Assembly: GCA_963799425.1 (NCBI GenBank)
Contig: CAWCXA010000017.1
Span: forward strand, 482,660 to 546,659
Origin: CAVWSM01 sp963799425
Lineage (GTDB): Bacteria > Actinomycetota > Actinomycetes > Jiangellales > Jiangellaceae
Length of the DNA stretch: 64,000 bases
Direction: 5' to 3'
In this document: positions 35,556 through 47,908 of the stretch, one piece after another
How the letters are laid out: every line of letters begins with the position of its first letter
How positions within the stretch are numbered: position 1 is the first letter of the stretch
The notes under the pieces: model-generated
The model's database searches: none
What the model saw: the letters and a program-made list of their open reading frames with translations, nothing else
What the model was told of the DNA's origin: nothing
Translations under genes and position numbers: made by a program

Positions 35556-36407
35556 TCAATCGTCCTGCTCGCGCCGGCGCAGGTAGCGCTCGAACTCCTT
35601 GGCGATCGCGTCACCGGACGCCTCTGGCAGCTGCTCGGTGTCCGGTTGCTGCGCCTCGAGCTGAGCGACGTACTCGGCGACCTCGGTGTCTTCCGCGGTG
35701 AGTTCCTCGACGCCGCGCTCCCACGCCCGGGACTCTTCGGGCAGGTCGCCGAGCGGGATGGGTACGTCGAGCACGTCCTCGACGCGGTGGATCAGGGCGA
35801 GCGTCGCCTTGGGGCAGTGGGTCTGCGCGACGTAGTGCGGCACAGCGGCCCAGTAGGACACACCGGACAGCCCACGCTCCTGCACGGTGTGCTGGAGCAC
35901 ACCGACGATGCCGGTCGGACCCTCGTACCGGGAAGGCTCCAGGTTGAGCGCGCGACCCATCTCGGGATCGGAGGTGGTGCCGGTGACCGGGAGCGGCCGG
36001 GTGTGCGGCACGTCGGCCAGCAGGGCCCCGAGCACCACAACCAGGCTGGCGTCGGCCGCCTCGATGCCGTCCAGCAGCTCGGCGCAGAACCCCTGCCACC
36101 GCATGTTGGGCTCGATCCCGTCGACGAGCAGGACATCACGGGCCGAGCGGGGTGGGCGGGCGACGTACAGCCTGGTCGTGGGCCACTCCAGCAAGCGGGA
36201 GCCACCCTCGTCGAGCGTGACGGTCGGGCGGTTGACCTGGTAGTCGTAGAAGTCCTCCGGGTCGAACTCGCCCACCAAGCGGGCCTCCCAGACCTCGCGC
36301 AGGTGCTTGACGACGCCGCTCGCCGCCTCGCCGGCGTCGTTCCAGCCGGCGAAGGCTGCAATGGCGACCGGGGACTCCAGTGCCGTCAGGTCCTGCAGGT
36401 TGAGCAC
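35556..36407 (-). CDS. PAC2-family protein
   Basis: 283 aa with the PAC2 (proteasome-assembly-chaperone-like) fold: VAIAAFAGWNDAGEAASGVV, then FYDYQVNRPTV and a glycine-rich TGIVGVLQHTVQERGL region. The C-terminal part is acidic. It is conserved in Actinobacteria, often near mshC and metH. GTG start 36407. It is possibly linked to the Pup-proteasome encoded 22 kb away in this window (inference from fold only). Confidence 0.88.
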   Translation of the reverse strand: MLNLQDLTALESPVAIAAFAGWNDAGEAASGVVKHLREVWEARLVGEFDPEDFYDYQVNRPTVTLDEGGSRLLEWPTTRLYVARPPRSARDVLLVDGIEPNMRWQGFCAELLDGIEAADASLVVVLGALLADVPHTRPLPVTGTTSDPEMGRALNLEPSRYEGPTGIVGVLQHTVQERGLSGVSYWAAVPHYVAQTHCPKATLALIHRVEDVLDVPIPLGDLPEESRAWERGVEELTAEDTEVAEYVAQLEAQQPDTEQLPEASGDAIAKEFERYLRRREQDD

Positions 36408-36550
36408 ACGGAAACACTACGACCTGCCCTGGGATTGCCTCTCGGACTCACGTCTTGCCCTTCGGGACGCCGTTGATGTCCGGCACGCGCGTCTCACGGA
36501 GTGGCATAGCCTTGTCCGGTTCCTGCCACCGCCGACGAGGACCCGCATTC

Positions 36551-40042
<3,492 letters not shown>

Positions 40043-40060
40043 CGTCCGCCCGCCTCGCGG

Positions 40061-40117
40061 CTTGTCAGGTTGTCAGGACGGCTGACCTGCGGTGACGGGC
40101 GGGGTCAGCCTGACAAG
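40061..40117. terminator. Bulged long hairpin after metH
   Basis: GGCTGACC pairs with GGTCAGCC (14-nt loop) and is extended by TTGTCA/TGACAA around a 4-nt bulge; a tandem TTGTCAGG allows alternative pairing. It lies 18 nt after the metH stop and 33 nt before the HAD start. It is likely the metH terminator or an attenuator ahead of the HAD gene. Confidence 0.6.
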
Positions 40118-40149
40118 TTGGCGTGAGAAGTTACGTACCCTGGAAGGAC

Positions 40150-40872
40150 ATGAGCGCCGCACCGAGCACAACAGCCAGCCTCGAGGCAGTCCTTGTCGAC
40201 ATGGACGGTCTGCTCATCGACAGCGAGCCGATGTGGTTCGAGGTCGAGCGCGACGTGATGGCTCGACTCGGGAGCGGGTGGACACCGACGCAGGCGCGCA
40301 GCCTCGTGGGTAACCCGCTGCCGACATCGGCCCAGATGCTGCTCGACGCTGCCGGCGTCCCCGGTGACCACCAAGCTCTCGCCGACGAGCTGGTCGATCG
40401 GATGGCTTCACTGCTGGTCCGCGGCGCCCGGTTCAAGCCCGGAGCGATCGAGCTGCTGGCCGCGCTGCGCGACGAGGGGATTCCCACGGCGCTCGTGTCG
40501 TCGTCCTATCGCCGGCTGGTCGACGCAGTGGTCCAGCAGTTGCCGCCCGACTCGTTCGCTGTGACCGTCGCAGGCGACGAGGTCGAGCGGCCCAAGCCGG
40601 ACCCCGAGCCCTACCTCACCGCCATGGCGGCGCTCGGCGTCAACGCCTCCGGTTGCGTCGTGCTGGAGGACTCGCCGACAGGGGCAGCGGCCGGTAATGC
40701 CTCCGGCGCTTACGTCATCGCGGTGCCCGATCTCGTCGATGTCTCACCCGCAGACCGCCGCTCGACTCGCCGGAGCTTGGCCGGGCTGTCGGTTCTCGAC
40801 CTGGCCCGGGCCGCGGGCCTCAGAGTCGCCACCTCGGCGGTACGAAGGCCCGCCCCCGCGGTCCTGCCATAG
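40150..40872 (+). CDS. HAD-family phosphatase (beta-phosphoglucomutase-like)
   Basis: 240 aa from the ATG at 40150, which follows GGAAGGAC. HAD motifs: DMDGLLIDSEPMW (nucleophile Asp and acid Asp), SSSYRR (Thr/Ser motif II), KPDPEPY (Lys motif III) and VLEDSPTGAAAG (acidic motif IV). The cap is of type C1. Likely a sugar-phosphate phosphatase. It commonly follows metH in Actinobacteria. Confidence 0.9.
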   Translation: MSAAPSTTASLEAVLVDMDGLLIDSEPMWFEVERDVMARLGSGWTPTQARSLVGNPLPTSAQMLLDAAGVPGDHQALADELVDRMASLLVRGARFKPGAIELLAALRDEGIPTALVSSSYRRLVDAVVQQLPPDSFAVTVAGDEVERPKPDPEPYLTAMAALGVNASGCVVLEDSPTGAAAGNASGAYVIAVPDLVDVSPADRRSTRRSLAGLSVLDLARAAGLRVATSAVRRPAPAVLP

Positions 40873-41044
40873 CGGGGTCCGTCAGCAATCAAGTGCTGCT
40901 CTCCGAGCGCCTGGGTTGTTGACGGGACGCGAGGTTCGACGTTGGACGAACCCGGTCGCGACATGTTCCGTCAGATGACTGGTGCCCCACGACCCCCCAC
41001 GTCGCTAGCGTCGCCGGGAGGACCGCCAAGTGAGGTGACCGCTC

Positions 41045-43636
41045 ATGAGACGAATGCTCACGACCTTGGCGGGGGTTGGCCTCATGGCCGGCCTCTTGAC
41101 GGGGCCCGCGACCGCCGCCAGCGCCCAGCAGGGGCCCCCGCTCCCGCTTCCCGAGCCGGTCGTTCATCCGATCCAGATCACCGGGCCGCCGGCCGAGCGG
41201 CTCAATCTCGTCATCCTCGGCGATGGCTACCAGTGGGACCAGCAGAGTCTGTTCCTCGGTGACGTGGACCGCAACCTCGCCGTCATGTGGGCGACCGAGC
41301 CGTTCAAGAGCTACCGCAACTACATCAACGTGTACGCGGTGGAGATCGCCTCGATCGACTACGGCACCCGGCGCGACCCCGACGGTCGCGTGCGGCACCC
41401 GGATGGCACGATCCGGGACACGGGTGTACGTGAGGGACCGATCGACGCCAAGAACACTGCGCTGCGCCTCTGGTACTCAGACGGCCTCGTCAACCCGCTC
41501 GCGCGCGGCACGACGTACGGCCCGGCACCGCTCAACTGCCAGGACTTCGCCGCCCAGTACCCGCCTGGCGTCAACCCGTGCGAGACGGGGAACCAGGCGC
41601 ACAACCGCATCCTGGACACGTATGTGGAGCCGGTGCTGGGGATGGATGCGACACCGGCAAACGGCGTCCAGACTCTGGCCATCTTCAACACGTTCACCTA
41701 CGGAGGCATCGGCGGCACCCAGGCGACGACGTCCGGGGGCTCACCGCAGGGACCGCTGATCTCCTTGCACGAGATCGGCCACTCGCTCGGCACGATGGCC
41801 GACGAGTACCCGTACTCCTCTCGTGACGTCATCCGTCCGTGCTACACAGGCGGTGAGCCGGGCAGCTTCCATCACACGATCCGGACTGATACGCAGCAGA
41901 TGGTCGCCGACCAGTTCAAGTGGTGGCGATGGATCGGCGAGGAGAGTCTCTCTGGCGGCACGCTCGGCCTGCACGAGGGCGGCGGGATGTTCCCATGTGG
42001 CCAACGCCGACCGAGCGAGCACTCGATCATGCGCTGGATCGGCTTCGACTGGGATCAAGTCGGACGGGAGCACATGGTCGCCCGCATCACTGGTCTGCGG
42101 AACAAGGGGCAGATGCAGCTGTTGAACACCCCGGAAGGCACGGTGCCGCGCGACTCCGTGCTGTGGGTCGAGACGCAGCACCCGAAGTCGCATGAGCTCG
42201 ACGTCATCTGGCGGCTCGGTGGACCGGACGGTCAGCTGCTCGACACAGGCAACAGCCGCAACCTCGACCTCGGGCCGCTCAACCTGGCACCGGGGACGGT
42301 CGTCCACGTCGAGGCTCGCGACCCCGTCGGCCCGGACGGCAACGACTGGGTCCGCAATCCGTCGACCAACAATTCCTCGACGGACTCTGGCTACAACGGG
42401 CCTCGGTTCGTGCAGACCCGGCAATGGACCGTCGGTGACACGACGGCGCAGCCGAGCCCGCCGGCCGCCGAGTTCACGCTGTCGTCGTCGAGCTCCCAGC
42501 CGGTGGCCGGTGACGAGGTCGTCTACGTGGAGACCAACCACCCGTCCGATCGCGTGCTCGACGTGGCCTGGCGATTCAACGGCCAGGTGGTTCCCGACAC
42601 GGGCAACAGCCGGAACCTCGACCTGCAGACGCTTGACCTCGCCCCGGGCACGCACACCCTCACAGCGACCGTCACCGACCCGGCTGACCCGGGAGGGGTG
42701 TCCGACACCCTCGAATGGACGGTCGACAACGTGCTGCCGACAGCGCATCGGTCGCTGTCCACACCGCTAACCACGCTCAACGACGACCTCGAGCACCCGG
42801 TTTACTTCAACGGTTGGGACATGTTCCTCGACCCGAAGGACGACCAGACCGGCTATGAAGAGGAGCGGTTCGTCGTCGGGCAGCTGCGGCTCGACGAGGA
42901 CGGCTGGTTCAACTACTTCGGGTTCCCGGAGCAGCAAGATGCGCCCTTCCAGTTCCGCCACTCCGGCACCGACATCAAGGCGCTCACCTACGGCAATCTC
43001 GGCACCGGTGGGCTGTCCAGGGCGACCTTCGAGCAGACGCTTCCGGACGACCATCCGAGCGGACGCTTTATCCCTGGTTTCGGCACGCACTTCGTCGAGC
43101 ACCGCTCCATCGACCCAGCCGGCAACTACTCCGACGCCGAGTCCTATCGGGCGACGGTCCTCCCCGGCGGTTCCCCTGCCTGCACCATCGTCTTGTCCGG
43201 CAGGCAGCGGAGCCTTGTGGTCAGTTCGGGCGTGACCTGCCTCGAGGACGCGACCGTCGACGGCGCCGTGGTCGTTCGCGGCGGGGCGTCGCTGGTCGTC
43301 ACGGACAGTGTGATCGACGGGGGGTTGGTGACCACCGGTGCGGTGGCCGTGCAGCTGTTCGGGTCGAAGGTCAACGGGGCGACGTCGCTCACGGGCACCG
43401 CACGGGACGTGACGGTCGCCGGTGCAACCTTCAACGGAGCCGTGGTCATGCGGAACAACACCCAGGTCTCCGCGAACGAGCGCTACAGCAGGCTTGCCGG
43501 GGCCTACGGCCCGATCCTGGTCGGCAGCTCCGTCAACGGAGCGCTGGTCTGCAGCGGCAACAGCGCCGCGGCGGTCGACTTCGGAGCGCCGAACAAGGTC
43601 AACGGTGCCCGTGTCGGAGACTGCGCCGGGCTGTAG
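41045..43636 (+). CDS. Secreted M64 (IgA-peptidase-like) metallopeptidase
   Basis: 863 aa. A signal peptide (residues 1-27) precedes the M64 domain: LNLVILGDGYQ start, GGIGGT segment and HEIGHSLGTMADEY with zinc ligands and catalytic Glu. Two Ig-like repeats follow (about 375-470 and 475-570), each with LDTGNSRNLDL or PDTGNSRNLDL. Next comes a further beta-rich domain, and last a repetitive C-terminal part rich in VNGA/VDGAVVV-type strands, likely a beta-helix. It cleaves extracellular proteins; the exact target is unknown. A strong terminator follows. It may supply peptides for the adjacent hydroxyproline/peptide island (inference). Confidence 0.87.
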   Translation: MRRMLTTLAGVGLMAGLLTGPATAASAQQGPPLPLPEPVVHPIQITGPPAERLNLVILGDGYQWDQQSLFLGDVDRNLAVMWATEPFKSYRNYINVYAVEIASIDYGTRRDPDGRVRHPDGTIRDTGVREGPIDAKNTALRLWYSDGLVNPLARGTTYGPAPLNCQDFAAQYPPGVNPCETGNQAHNRILDTYVEPVLGMDATPANGVQTLAIFNTFTYGGIGGTQATTSGGSPQGPLISLHEIGHSLGTMADEYPYSSRDVIRPCYTGGEPGSFHHTIRTDTQQMVADQFKWWRWIGEESLSGGTLGLHEGGGMFPCGQRRPSEHSIMRWIGFDWDQVGREHMVARITGLRNKGQMQLLNTPEGTVPRDSVLWVETQHPKSHELDVIWRLGGPDGQLLDTGNSRNLDLGPLNLAPGTVVHVEARDPVGPDGNDWVRNPSTNNSSTDSGYNGPRFVQTRQWTVGDTTAQPSPPAAEFTLSSSSSQPVAGDEVVYVETNHPSDRVLDVAWRFNGQVVPDTGNSRNLDLQTLDLAPGTHTLTATVTDPADPGGVSDTLEWTVDNVLPTAHRSLSTPLTTLNDDLEHPVYFNGWDMFLDPKDDQTGYEEERFVVGQLRLDEDGWFNYFGFPEQQDAPFQFRHSGTDIKALTYGNLGTGGLSRATFEQTLPDDHPSGRFIPGFGTHFVEHRSIDPAGNYSDAESYRATVLPGGSPACTIVLSGRQRSLVVSSGVTCLEDATVDGAVVVRGGASLVVTDSVIDGGLVTTGAVAVQLFGSKVNGATSLTGTARDVTVAGATFNGAVVMRNNTQVSANERYSRLAGAYGPILVGSSVNGALVCSGNSAAAVDFGAPNKVNGARVGDCAGL

Positions 43637-43650
43637 TGACGATCGCGTGG

Positions 43651-43681
43651 GGTGGTCCGGCGGGATGCTCGCCGGACCACC
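43651..43681 (+). terminator. Strong hairpin terminator after the M64 gene
   Basis: Perfect 12-bp stem GGTGGTCCGGCG/CGCCGGACCACC with a 7-nt loop, 14 nt after the stop. It isolates the M64 gene from the downstream catabolic operon. Confidence 0.85.
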
Positions 43682-43721
43682 GCCGCGTGCGAGCGCGCCG
43701 TTGACGGAAGGTGACCGGCGG

Positions 43722-43742
43722 TGTGCAATATTACATTGCACA
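43722..43742. promoter_or_regulatory. Perfect palindromic operator before the hydroxyproline operon
   Basis: TGTGCAAT-ATTAC-ATTGCACA: 8-bp arms with a 5-nt AT-rich centre, 13 bp before the GTG of the first catabolic gene. The size and TGCAAT core suit a FadR/GntR-type dimer, and such a regulator is encoded two genes downstream (45727-46401), so self-contained repression is likely (inference). Confidence 0.65.
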
Positions 43743-43755
43743 AGGGAGGGCGTGG

Positions 43756-44652
43756 GTGGAAAACGGATCCCGGCCGTGGCACGGCGTACTGGTGGCTACC
43801 GCTCTGCCGTTCCACGCCGATCTGTCGGTCGATCTGGACCGATACGCCGAGCACGTTCGGTGGTTGGCCGACAACGGCTGTGACGGAGTGTGCCCGAACG
43901 GGTCGCTCGGTGAATATCAGGCGTTGACCGACGAGGAGCGATTGGCGGTCGTGCGCACGGCCGTCGAAGCGGCGCCGCCCGGGTTCACGGTCATGCCAGG
44001 CGTGGGTGCGTACGGCGCCCACCAGGCCCGGCGATGGGCTGAGCTCGCGGCGGAGGCCGGGGCTCACGTGGTCATGGCCCTGCCTCCCAACGGCTATCGG
44101 GGTGACGACCGCGCGGTCGTGGAGCACTACCGCGAGATTGCGAAGGCTGGGCTGCCCGTCTCGGCCTACAACAACCCCGTGGACACGAAGATCGACCTGC
44201 GTCCCGACCTGCTTGCCACCCTTCACGCCGAGGGCCTCATCGTCGCAGTCAAGGACTTCACCGGCGACGCTCGGCGCACCTATGAGCTGGCGGAGGTTGC
44301 GCCCGACCTCGACGTGCTCATCGGCACGGACGACTCGGTGCTCGAGGTCGGGCTGGCTGGGGCGAAAGGTTGGATCGCCGGGGCCCCCAACGCACTTCCG
44401 CGCTCGTGTGTGGAGCTCTACCGGTCGACCGAAGCCCACGATCTGGTGACTGCGATGCCCCTCTATCGAGAGCTGCACCCGTTGATGCGATGGGACAGCC
44501 GCACCGAGTTCGTCCAGGCGTTCAAGGTGTCGATGGAGGTTGTGGGTCGGTACGGAGGGCCGTGCCGCCCTCCGCGGCAGCCGCTGCTTCCCGACCAGGA
44601 CGCCACCGTGCGCCGGGAGACCGAGAAGATACTTGCAGCCGGACTTCGGTGA
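43756..44652 (+). CDS. DHDPS-family protein, probable pyrroline-4-hydroxy-2-carboxylate deaminase
   Basis: 298 aa from the GTG at 43756 with GGGAGGG five bases upstream. DapA/NanA TIM barrel: VATALPFHADLSVDL, NGSLGEYQALTDEER, the YNNP tyrosine and the Schiff-base lysine in VAVKDFTG. In clusters with a hydroxyproline epimerase and dehydrogenase, this family converts pyrroline-4-hydroxy-2-carboxylate to 2-oxoglutarate semialdehyde, and that role is assigned by context. Alternatives within the family (KDG aldolase, dihydrodipicolinate synthase) are less likely here. It is first in an operon with the epimerase and GntR genes. Confidence 0.75.
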   Translation: MENGSRPWHGVLVATALPFHADLSVDLDRYAEHVRWLADNGCDGVCPNGSLGEYQALTDEERLAVVRTAVEAAPPGFTVMPGVGAYGAHQARRWAELAAEAGAHVVMALPPNGYRGDDRAVVEHYREIAKAGLPVSAYNNPVDTKIDLRPDLLATLHAEGLIVAVKDFTGDARRTYELAEVAPDLDVLIGTDDSVLEVGLAGAKGWIAGAPNALPRSCVELYRSTEAHDLVTAMPLYRELHPLMRWDSRTEFVQAFKVSMEVVGRYGGPCRPPRQPLLPDQDATVRRETEKILAAGLR

Positions 44653-44664
44653 AGGGAGGGTCAC

Positions 44665-45666
44665 ATGCGCTCGGTCCGTGTCCTGCACGCTGTCGACTCT
44701 CACACCGAGGGGATGCCTACCCGCGTTGTCACCGGAGGCGTCGCCACGCTGCCCGGGCAGACCATGTTCGACCGGCGCCAGTGGTTCGTCGAGCACTCCG
44801 ACGGCCTGCGCCGGCTGCTGATGAACGAGCCGCGGGGCCACTCGGCCATGAGCGGCGCCATCCTCCAGCCGCCCACTCGTGCCGATGCCGACGTCGGAGT
44901 TCTGTTCATCGAGGTGTCCGGCTGTCTGCCGATGTGCGGGCACGGGGCCATCGGCGTGGCGACTGTGCTGGTCGAGACCGGCATGGTCGACGTCGTCGAG
45001 CCGGTGACCTCGATCCGGCTGGACACTCCAGCGGGGCTGGTGGTCGCCGAGGTTTCGGTCATCGACGGCGCCGCCCGGTCGGTGACGATTCGCAACGTGC
45101 CATCGTTCAGTGTCGAGCTCGACGCGAAGGTCGAGGTCGCTGGCTACGGGCCGGTGCGTTACGACCTCGCCTATGGTGGCAACTTCTATGCGATCCTCGA
45201 CCTCGAGCAGCTCGGCATTTCATTCGATCGAGCCGAGAAGGATCGCATCCTCGCGGCCGGCCTGGCGATCATGGATGCGGTCAACGAGCAGCGACGTCCG
45301 GTGCACCCTGAGAATCCGGCGATCGACATCTGCCATCACGTCCAGTTCCTCGCCCCAGGCTCCGACGCACGGCAGTCGCGCCACGCCATGGCGATCTACC
45401 CGGGGTGGTTCGACCGCTCGCCGTGTGGCACCGGGACCTCGGCGCGCATGGCGCAGTTGCACGCCCGCGGCGAGCTCGGCCTGCACACCGACTTCGTCAA
45501 CGAGTCGTTCATCGGTACGCGCTTCGTGGGGAGGCTGACAGGGGAGACCACGGTGGGGGCGTACCCGGCCGTGGAGCCTACGGTCACGGGCCGGGCCTGG
45601 ATCACCGGTACCGCGCAGTACGTTCTCGATCCAACCGACCCATTTCCCGAAGGTTTCGAGCTGTAA
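44665..45666 (+). CDS. Proline-racemase family, probable 4-hydroxyproline 2-epimerase
   Basis: 333 aa. Both catalytic cysteines are present: Cys91 in PMCGHG and Cys254 in SPCGTGT, so it is a racemase/epimerase, not the Thr-type dehydratase. It would convert trans-4-hydroxy-L-proline to cis-4-hydroxy-D-proline for the dehydrogenase encoded at 47887-50703. ATG at 44665 follows GGGAGGG. It lies 12 bp after the deaminase gene. The epimerase assignment rests on catalytic residues plus context; simple proline racemase remains possible. Confidence 0.85.
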   Translation: MRSVRVLHAVDSHTEGMPTRVVTGGVATLPGQTMFDRRQWFVEHSDGLRRLLMNEPRGHSAMSGAILQPPTRADADVGVLFIEVSGCLPMCGHGAIGVATVLVETGMVDVVEPVTSIRLDTPAGLVVAEVSVIDGAARSVTIRNVPSFSVELDAKVEVAGYGPVRYDLAYGGNFYAILDLEQLGISFDRAEKDRILAAGLAIMDAVNEQRRPVHPENPAIDICHHVQFLAPGSDARQSRHAMAIYPGWFDRSPCGTGTSARMAQLHARGELGLHTDFVNESFIGTRFVGRLTGETTVGAYPAVEPTVTGRAWITGTAQYVLDPTDPFPEGFEL

Positions 45667-45726
45667 CGGCCGAAGGTTCACGCTGGGATGGCGGCGACGA
45701 CGGCGTCGCGGCCGGAGAGGTGCGAG

Positions 45727-46401
45727 ATGCCCGACGAGGCGTGGACGACCCTGCCGTCGTTCGCCCATCGCACCAGCCTGCGCGAGCAGGTTGCCGACGC
45801 CCTCCGAGCCGCGGTTGCCTCGGGTGAGATGAAACCAGGGCGCGTCTACTCCGCTCCCACGCTGGCCGCGCAGTTCGGTGTGTCAGCCACGCCCGTGCGC
45901 GAGGCCATGCTCGACCTCGCTAAGCAGGGTCTAGTCGAGGTCATCCCCAACAAAGGCTTCCAGGTCACCCGGATCTCGGAGGCCGAGCTGGACCAGATCA
46001 CCGAGATCCGGCTGATGCTCGAGCCGCCTGCGGCCGCGATCGCGGCCGGCAAGGCGACGCCCGCCGACGTCGCGGACCTGACGCCACTAGCCGAGGCGGT
46101 CGTCGATGCCGCAGCCAACGGCGACCTGATCAGCTACCTGGAGGCGGACCTCGAGTTTCACACCCGGTTGCTCGCGCTCGCCGACAACCCGCGTCTGGTC
46201 GACATCGTCAGGTCGCTGCGGGCGCAGACCCGGCTTTACGGGCTGCAGGGTCTCGTGGAGCGCGGTGTCCTGACCGCGTCGGCCAAGGAGCACCTCACAA
46301 TGTGCCAGCTACTCGCCGGCGGGGACGACGCGGCGCTCCAGCAGCTGGTGCGCGCGCACATCGGCCATGTGCGTCAGGAGTGGGCGGGCGACGTCGGGTA
46401 A
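45727..46401 (+). CDS. GntR-family regulator, FCD (FadR) type
   Basis: 224 aa from the ATG at 45727, which follows GGAGAGG. The N-terminal winged helix has LREQVADALRAAVASGEM and FGVSATPVREAMLDLAKQGLV. The C-terminal FCD helical domain has metal-binding His/Asp residues (EADLEFHTRLLALADN, AKEHLTMCQLL). It probably senses hydroxyproline or a pathway intermediate and acts on the palindrome at 43722. Confidence 0.9.
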   Translation: MPDEAWTTLPSFAHRTSLREQVADALRAAVASGEMKPGRVYSAPTLAAQFGVSATPVREAMLDLAKQGLVEVIPNKGFQVTRISEAELDQITEIRLMLEPPAAAIAAGKATPADVADLTPLAEAVVDAAANGDLISYLEADLEFHTRLLALADNPRLVDIVRSLRAQTRLYGLQGLVERGVLTASAKEHLTMCQLLAGGDDAALQQLVRAHIGHVRQEWAGDVG

Positions 46402-46472
46402 CTGTCGGTGACGGGCCTGATCCGGTGCGTTGCCGCGACGACGTCGCCACCCCTAGAATCTGGCCTTGCGGC

Positions 46473-46485
46473 ATGTGACATGTCA
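46473..46485. promoter_or_regulatory. ATGTGACAT motif with TGACATGTCA palindrome
   Basis: A perfect 10-bp palindrome TGACATGTCA lies within ATGTGACATGTCA, 29 bp before the PucR-type start. ATGTGACA recurs on both sides of the divergent promoter region at 50713 and 50870. Candidate binding site of the PucR-type regulator or a Crp-like protein (inference). Confidence 0.4.
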
Positions 46486-46513
46486 TACGGCTCACGGCTG
46501 CACGGAGAACCGC

Positions 46514-47908
46514 GTGACATCCAAGCTGGGGACCGACGTGGAGCTCACACTGCAGCACTTGCTGGACAACCTTGGCGACCGTCTCGGCCGACCGACAACC
46601 TTGGAGGACCGAGCTCAGCGACTGATCGCCTACAGCGCGCACGACGGCCCTGTCGACGAGGTGCGCGAGACCTCCATCCTTCGCCGGCATGCCGCCCCCG
46701 AGGTCAGCCGGTGGCTCGATGCAGTCGGGCTGCGCCATGCACGCCAGCCTGTCCGTGTCCCCGGCAACGCCGATCTCCACATGCTCCCGCGCGTATGCAT
46801 CCCGGTCATGCACAAGGACATGCTGCTGGGGCACCTCTGGTTCGTCGACGCCGATGGCTCGATGACACCCGCCGAGATCGACTGCTGCGTGGAGGCGGCC
46901 TCCGACCTTGCGACGTTGCTGCACCGTGAGGTCAGCGCCCGAGTCGTCTCGTCAACCCGGGTCAGCGACGCGCTCCAGCTCCTCATCACCGACTCACCAG
47001 CCGCCGCGGAAACCGCCCGCGGACTTGAAGAGGACGGCTACATCTGCGCACCACAGGGCATCGTCGCCCTGGTCGTGCAGGGCGCTTCCGAGGGCGGACC
47101 CGACTCGGTGGACATCGAGGACGCCCTGGGCAGGGCGCTCGCCGGCAGTCGGCGTGCCCTTCGGCCGACCGAAGCACTGCAGCTGGTCCGCCGTGACCAC
47201 TGCGTCCTGCTGCTGGCCACACCGAGCGACGACAACACCCTCCTGCGTACGCGGGTCGCTTCCGTGTGCGAGCTGGCGCGCTCTCACGTCGCCGATGCCG
47301 CACCCCACGTGTCGATCGTCGTCGGAGTCGGGAGCCATCGCGCACACGTCGCGGAGGCGGCCGGGTCGTATCGAGAAGCCCGGATGGCAGCTGACGCGGC
47401 GATCTCTCTCCCGGGCATCGGTGAGCTCGCCTATTGGGGCGAGCTGGGGATCAACCAGGTCGTGGTGAGGCTTGCGGTCATGGACGATCCGCCGGTCGTA
47501 CACAGCGGTTTGCATCGCCTGCTCACCGCAGCGGATTCACTACAGCTGGTCGAGACACTCGAGACCTATCTCGACGTCGCGGGCAACGCGCAGCTCGCGG
47601 CGGAGCAGCTAAACCTGCACCGGACTTCGCTCTATTACCGGCTGCAACGCATCGAGCACCTTGCGGGCACCGACCTCAAGGACGGGCTGCAGCGGTTGGC
47701 CCTGCACCTGGAGCTCAAGGTGGCTCGGCTGACCGGTCGGTACGTCCCGCGACATCCTGTGGACCGGCGCTCCCAGCGTCACCTCCCGACTCCCGCCGGC
47801 TCGGTGCCACTTCCGCGCCGGCCGAAGGATTCGTCGTCCCGCCGGCTCACGCTCGTGCCCGGCCACGCGGTCACGGGTGAGCACAGTCAGGTGCCGGCAG
47901 GTCTCTGA
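46514..47908 (+). CDS. PucR/CdaR-family transcriptional regulator
   Basis: 464 aa from the GTG at 46514 (GGAGAACCGC upstream); a longer frame from 46466 would run through the ATGTGACAT motif. The N-terminal region (about 1-140) is a GAF/PucR-like sensor, and a CdaR-GGDEF-like middle follows. The PucR C-terminal helix-turn-helix reads LETYLDVAGNAQLAAEQLNLHRTSLYYRLQRIE. It likely activates the importer and dehydrogenase genes in response to substrate. Its 3' end overlaps the convergent flavoprotein gene by 22 bp. Confidence 0.88.
   Translation: MTSKLGTDVELTLQHLLDNLGDRLGRPTTLEDRAQRLIAYSAHDGPVDEVRETSILRRHAAPEVSRWLDAVGLRHARQPVRVPGNADLHMLPRVCIPVMHKDMLLGHLWFVDADGSMTPAEIDCCVEAASDLATLLHREVSARVVSSTRVSDALQLLITDSPAAAETARGLEEDGYICAPQGIVALVVQGASEGGPDSVDIEDALGRALAGSRRALRPTEALQLVRRDHCVLLLATPSDDNTLLRTRVASVCELARSHVADAAPHVSIVVGVGSHRAHVAEAAGSYREARMAADAAISLPGIGELAYWGELGINQVVVRLAVMDDPPVVHSGLHRLLTAADSLQLVETLETYLDVAGNAQLAAEQLNLHRTSLYYRLQRIEHLAGTDLKDGLQRLALHLELKVARLTGRYVPRHPVDRRSQRHLPTPAGSVPLPRRPKDSSSRRLTLVPGHAVTGEHSQVPAGL

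Noticed and set aside
36408..36550. Cobalamin riboswitch upstream of metH
   Set aside because: No B12-box-like element was seen and the region is only 143 bp.
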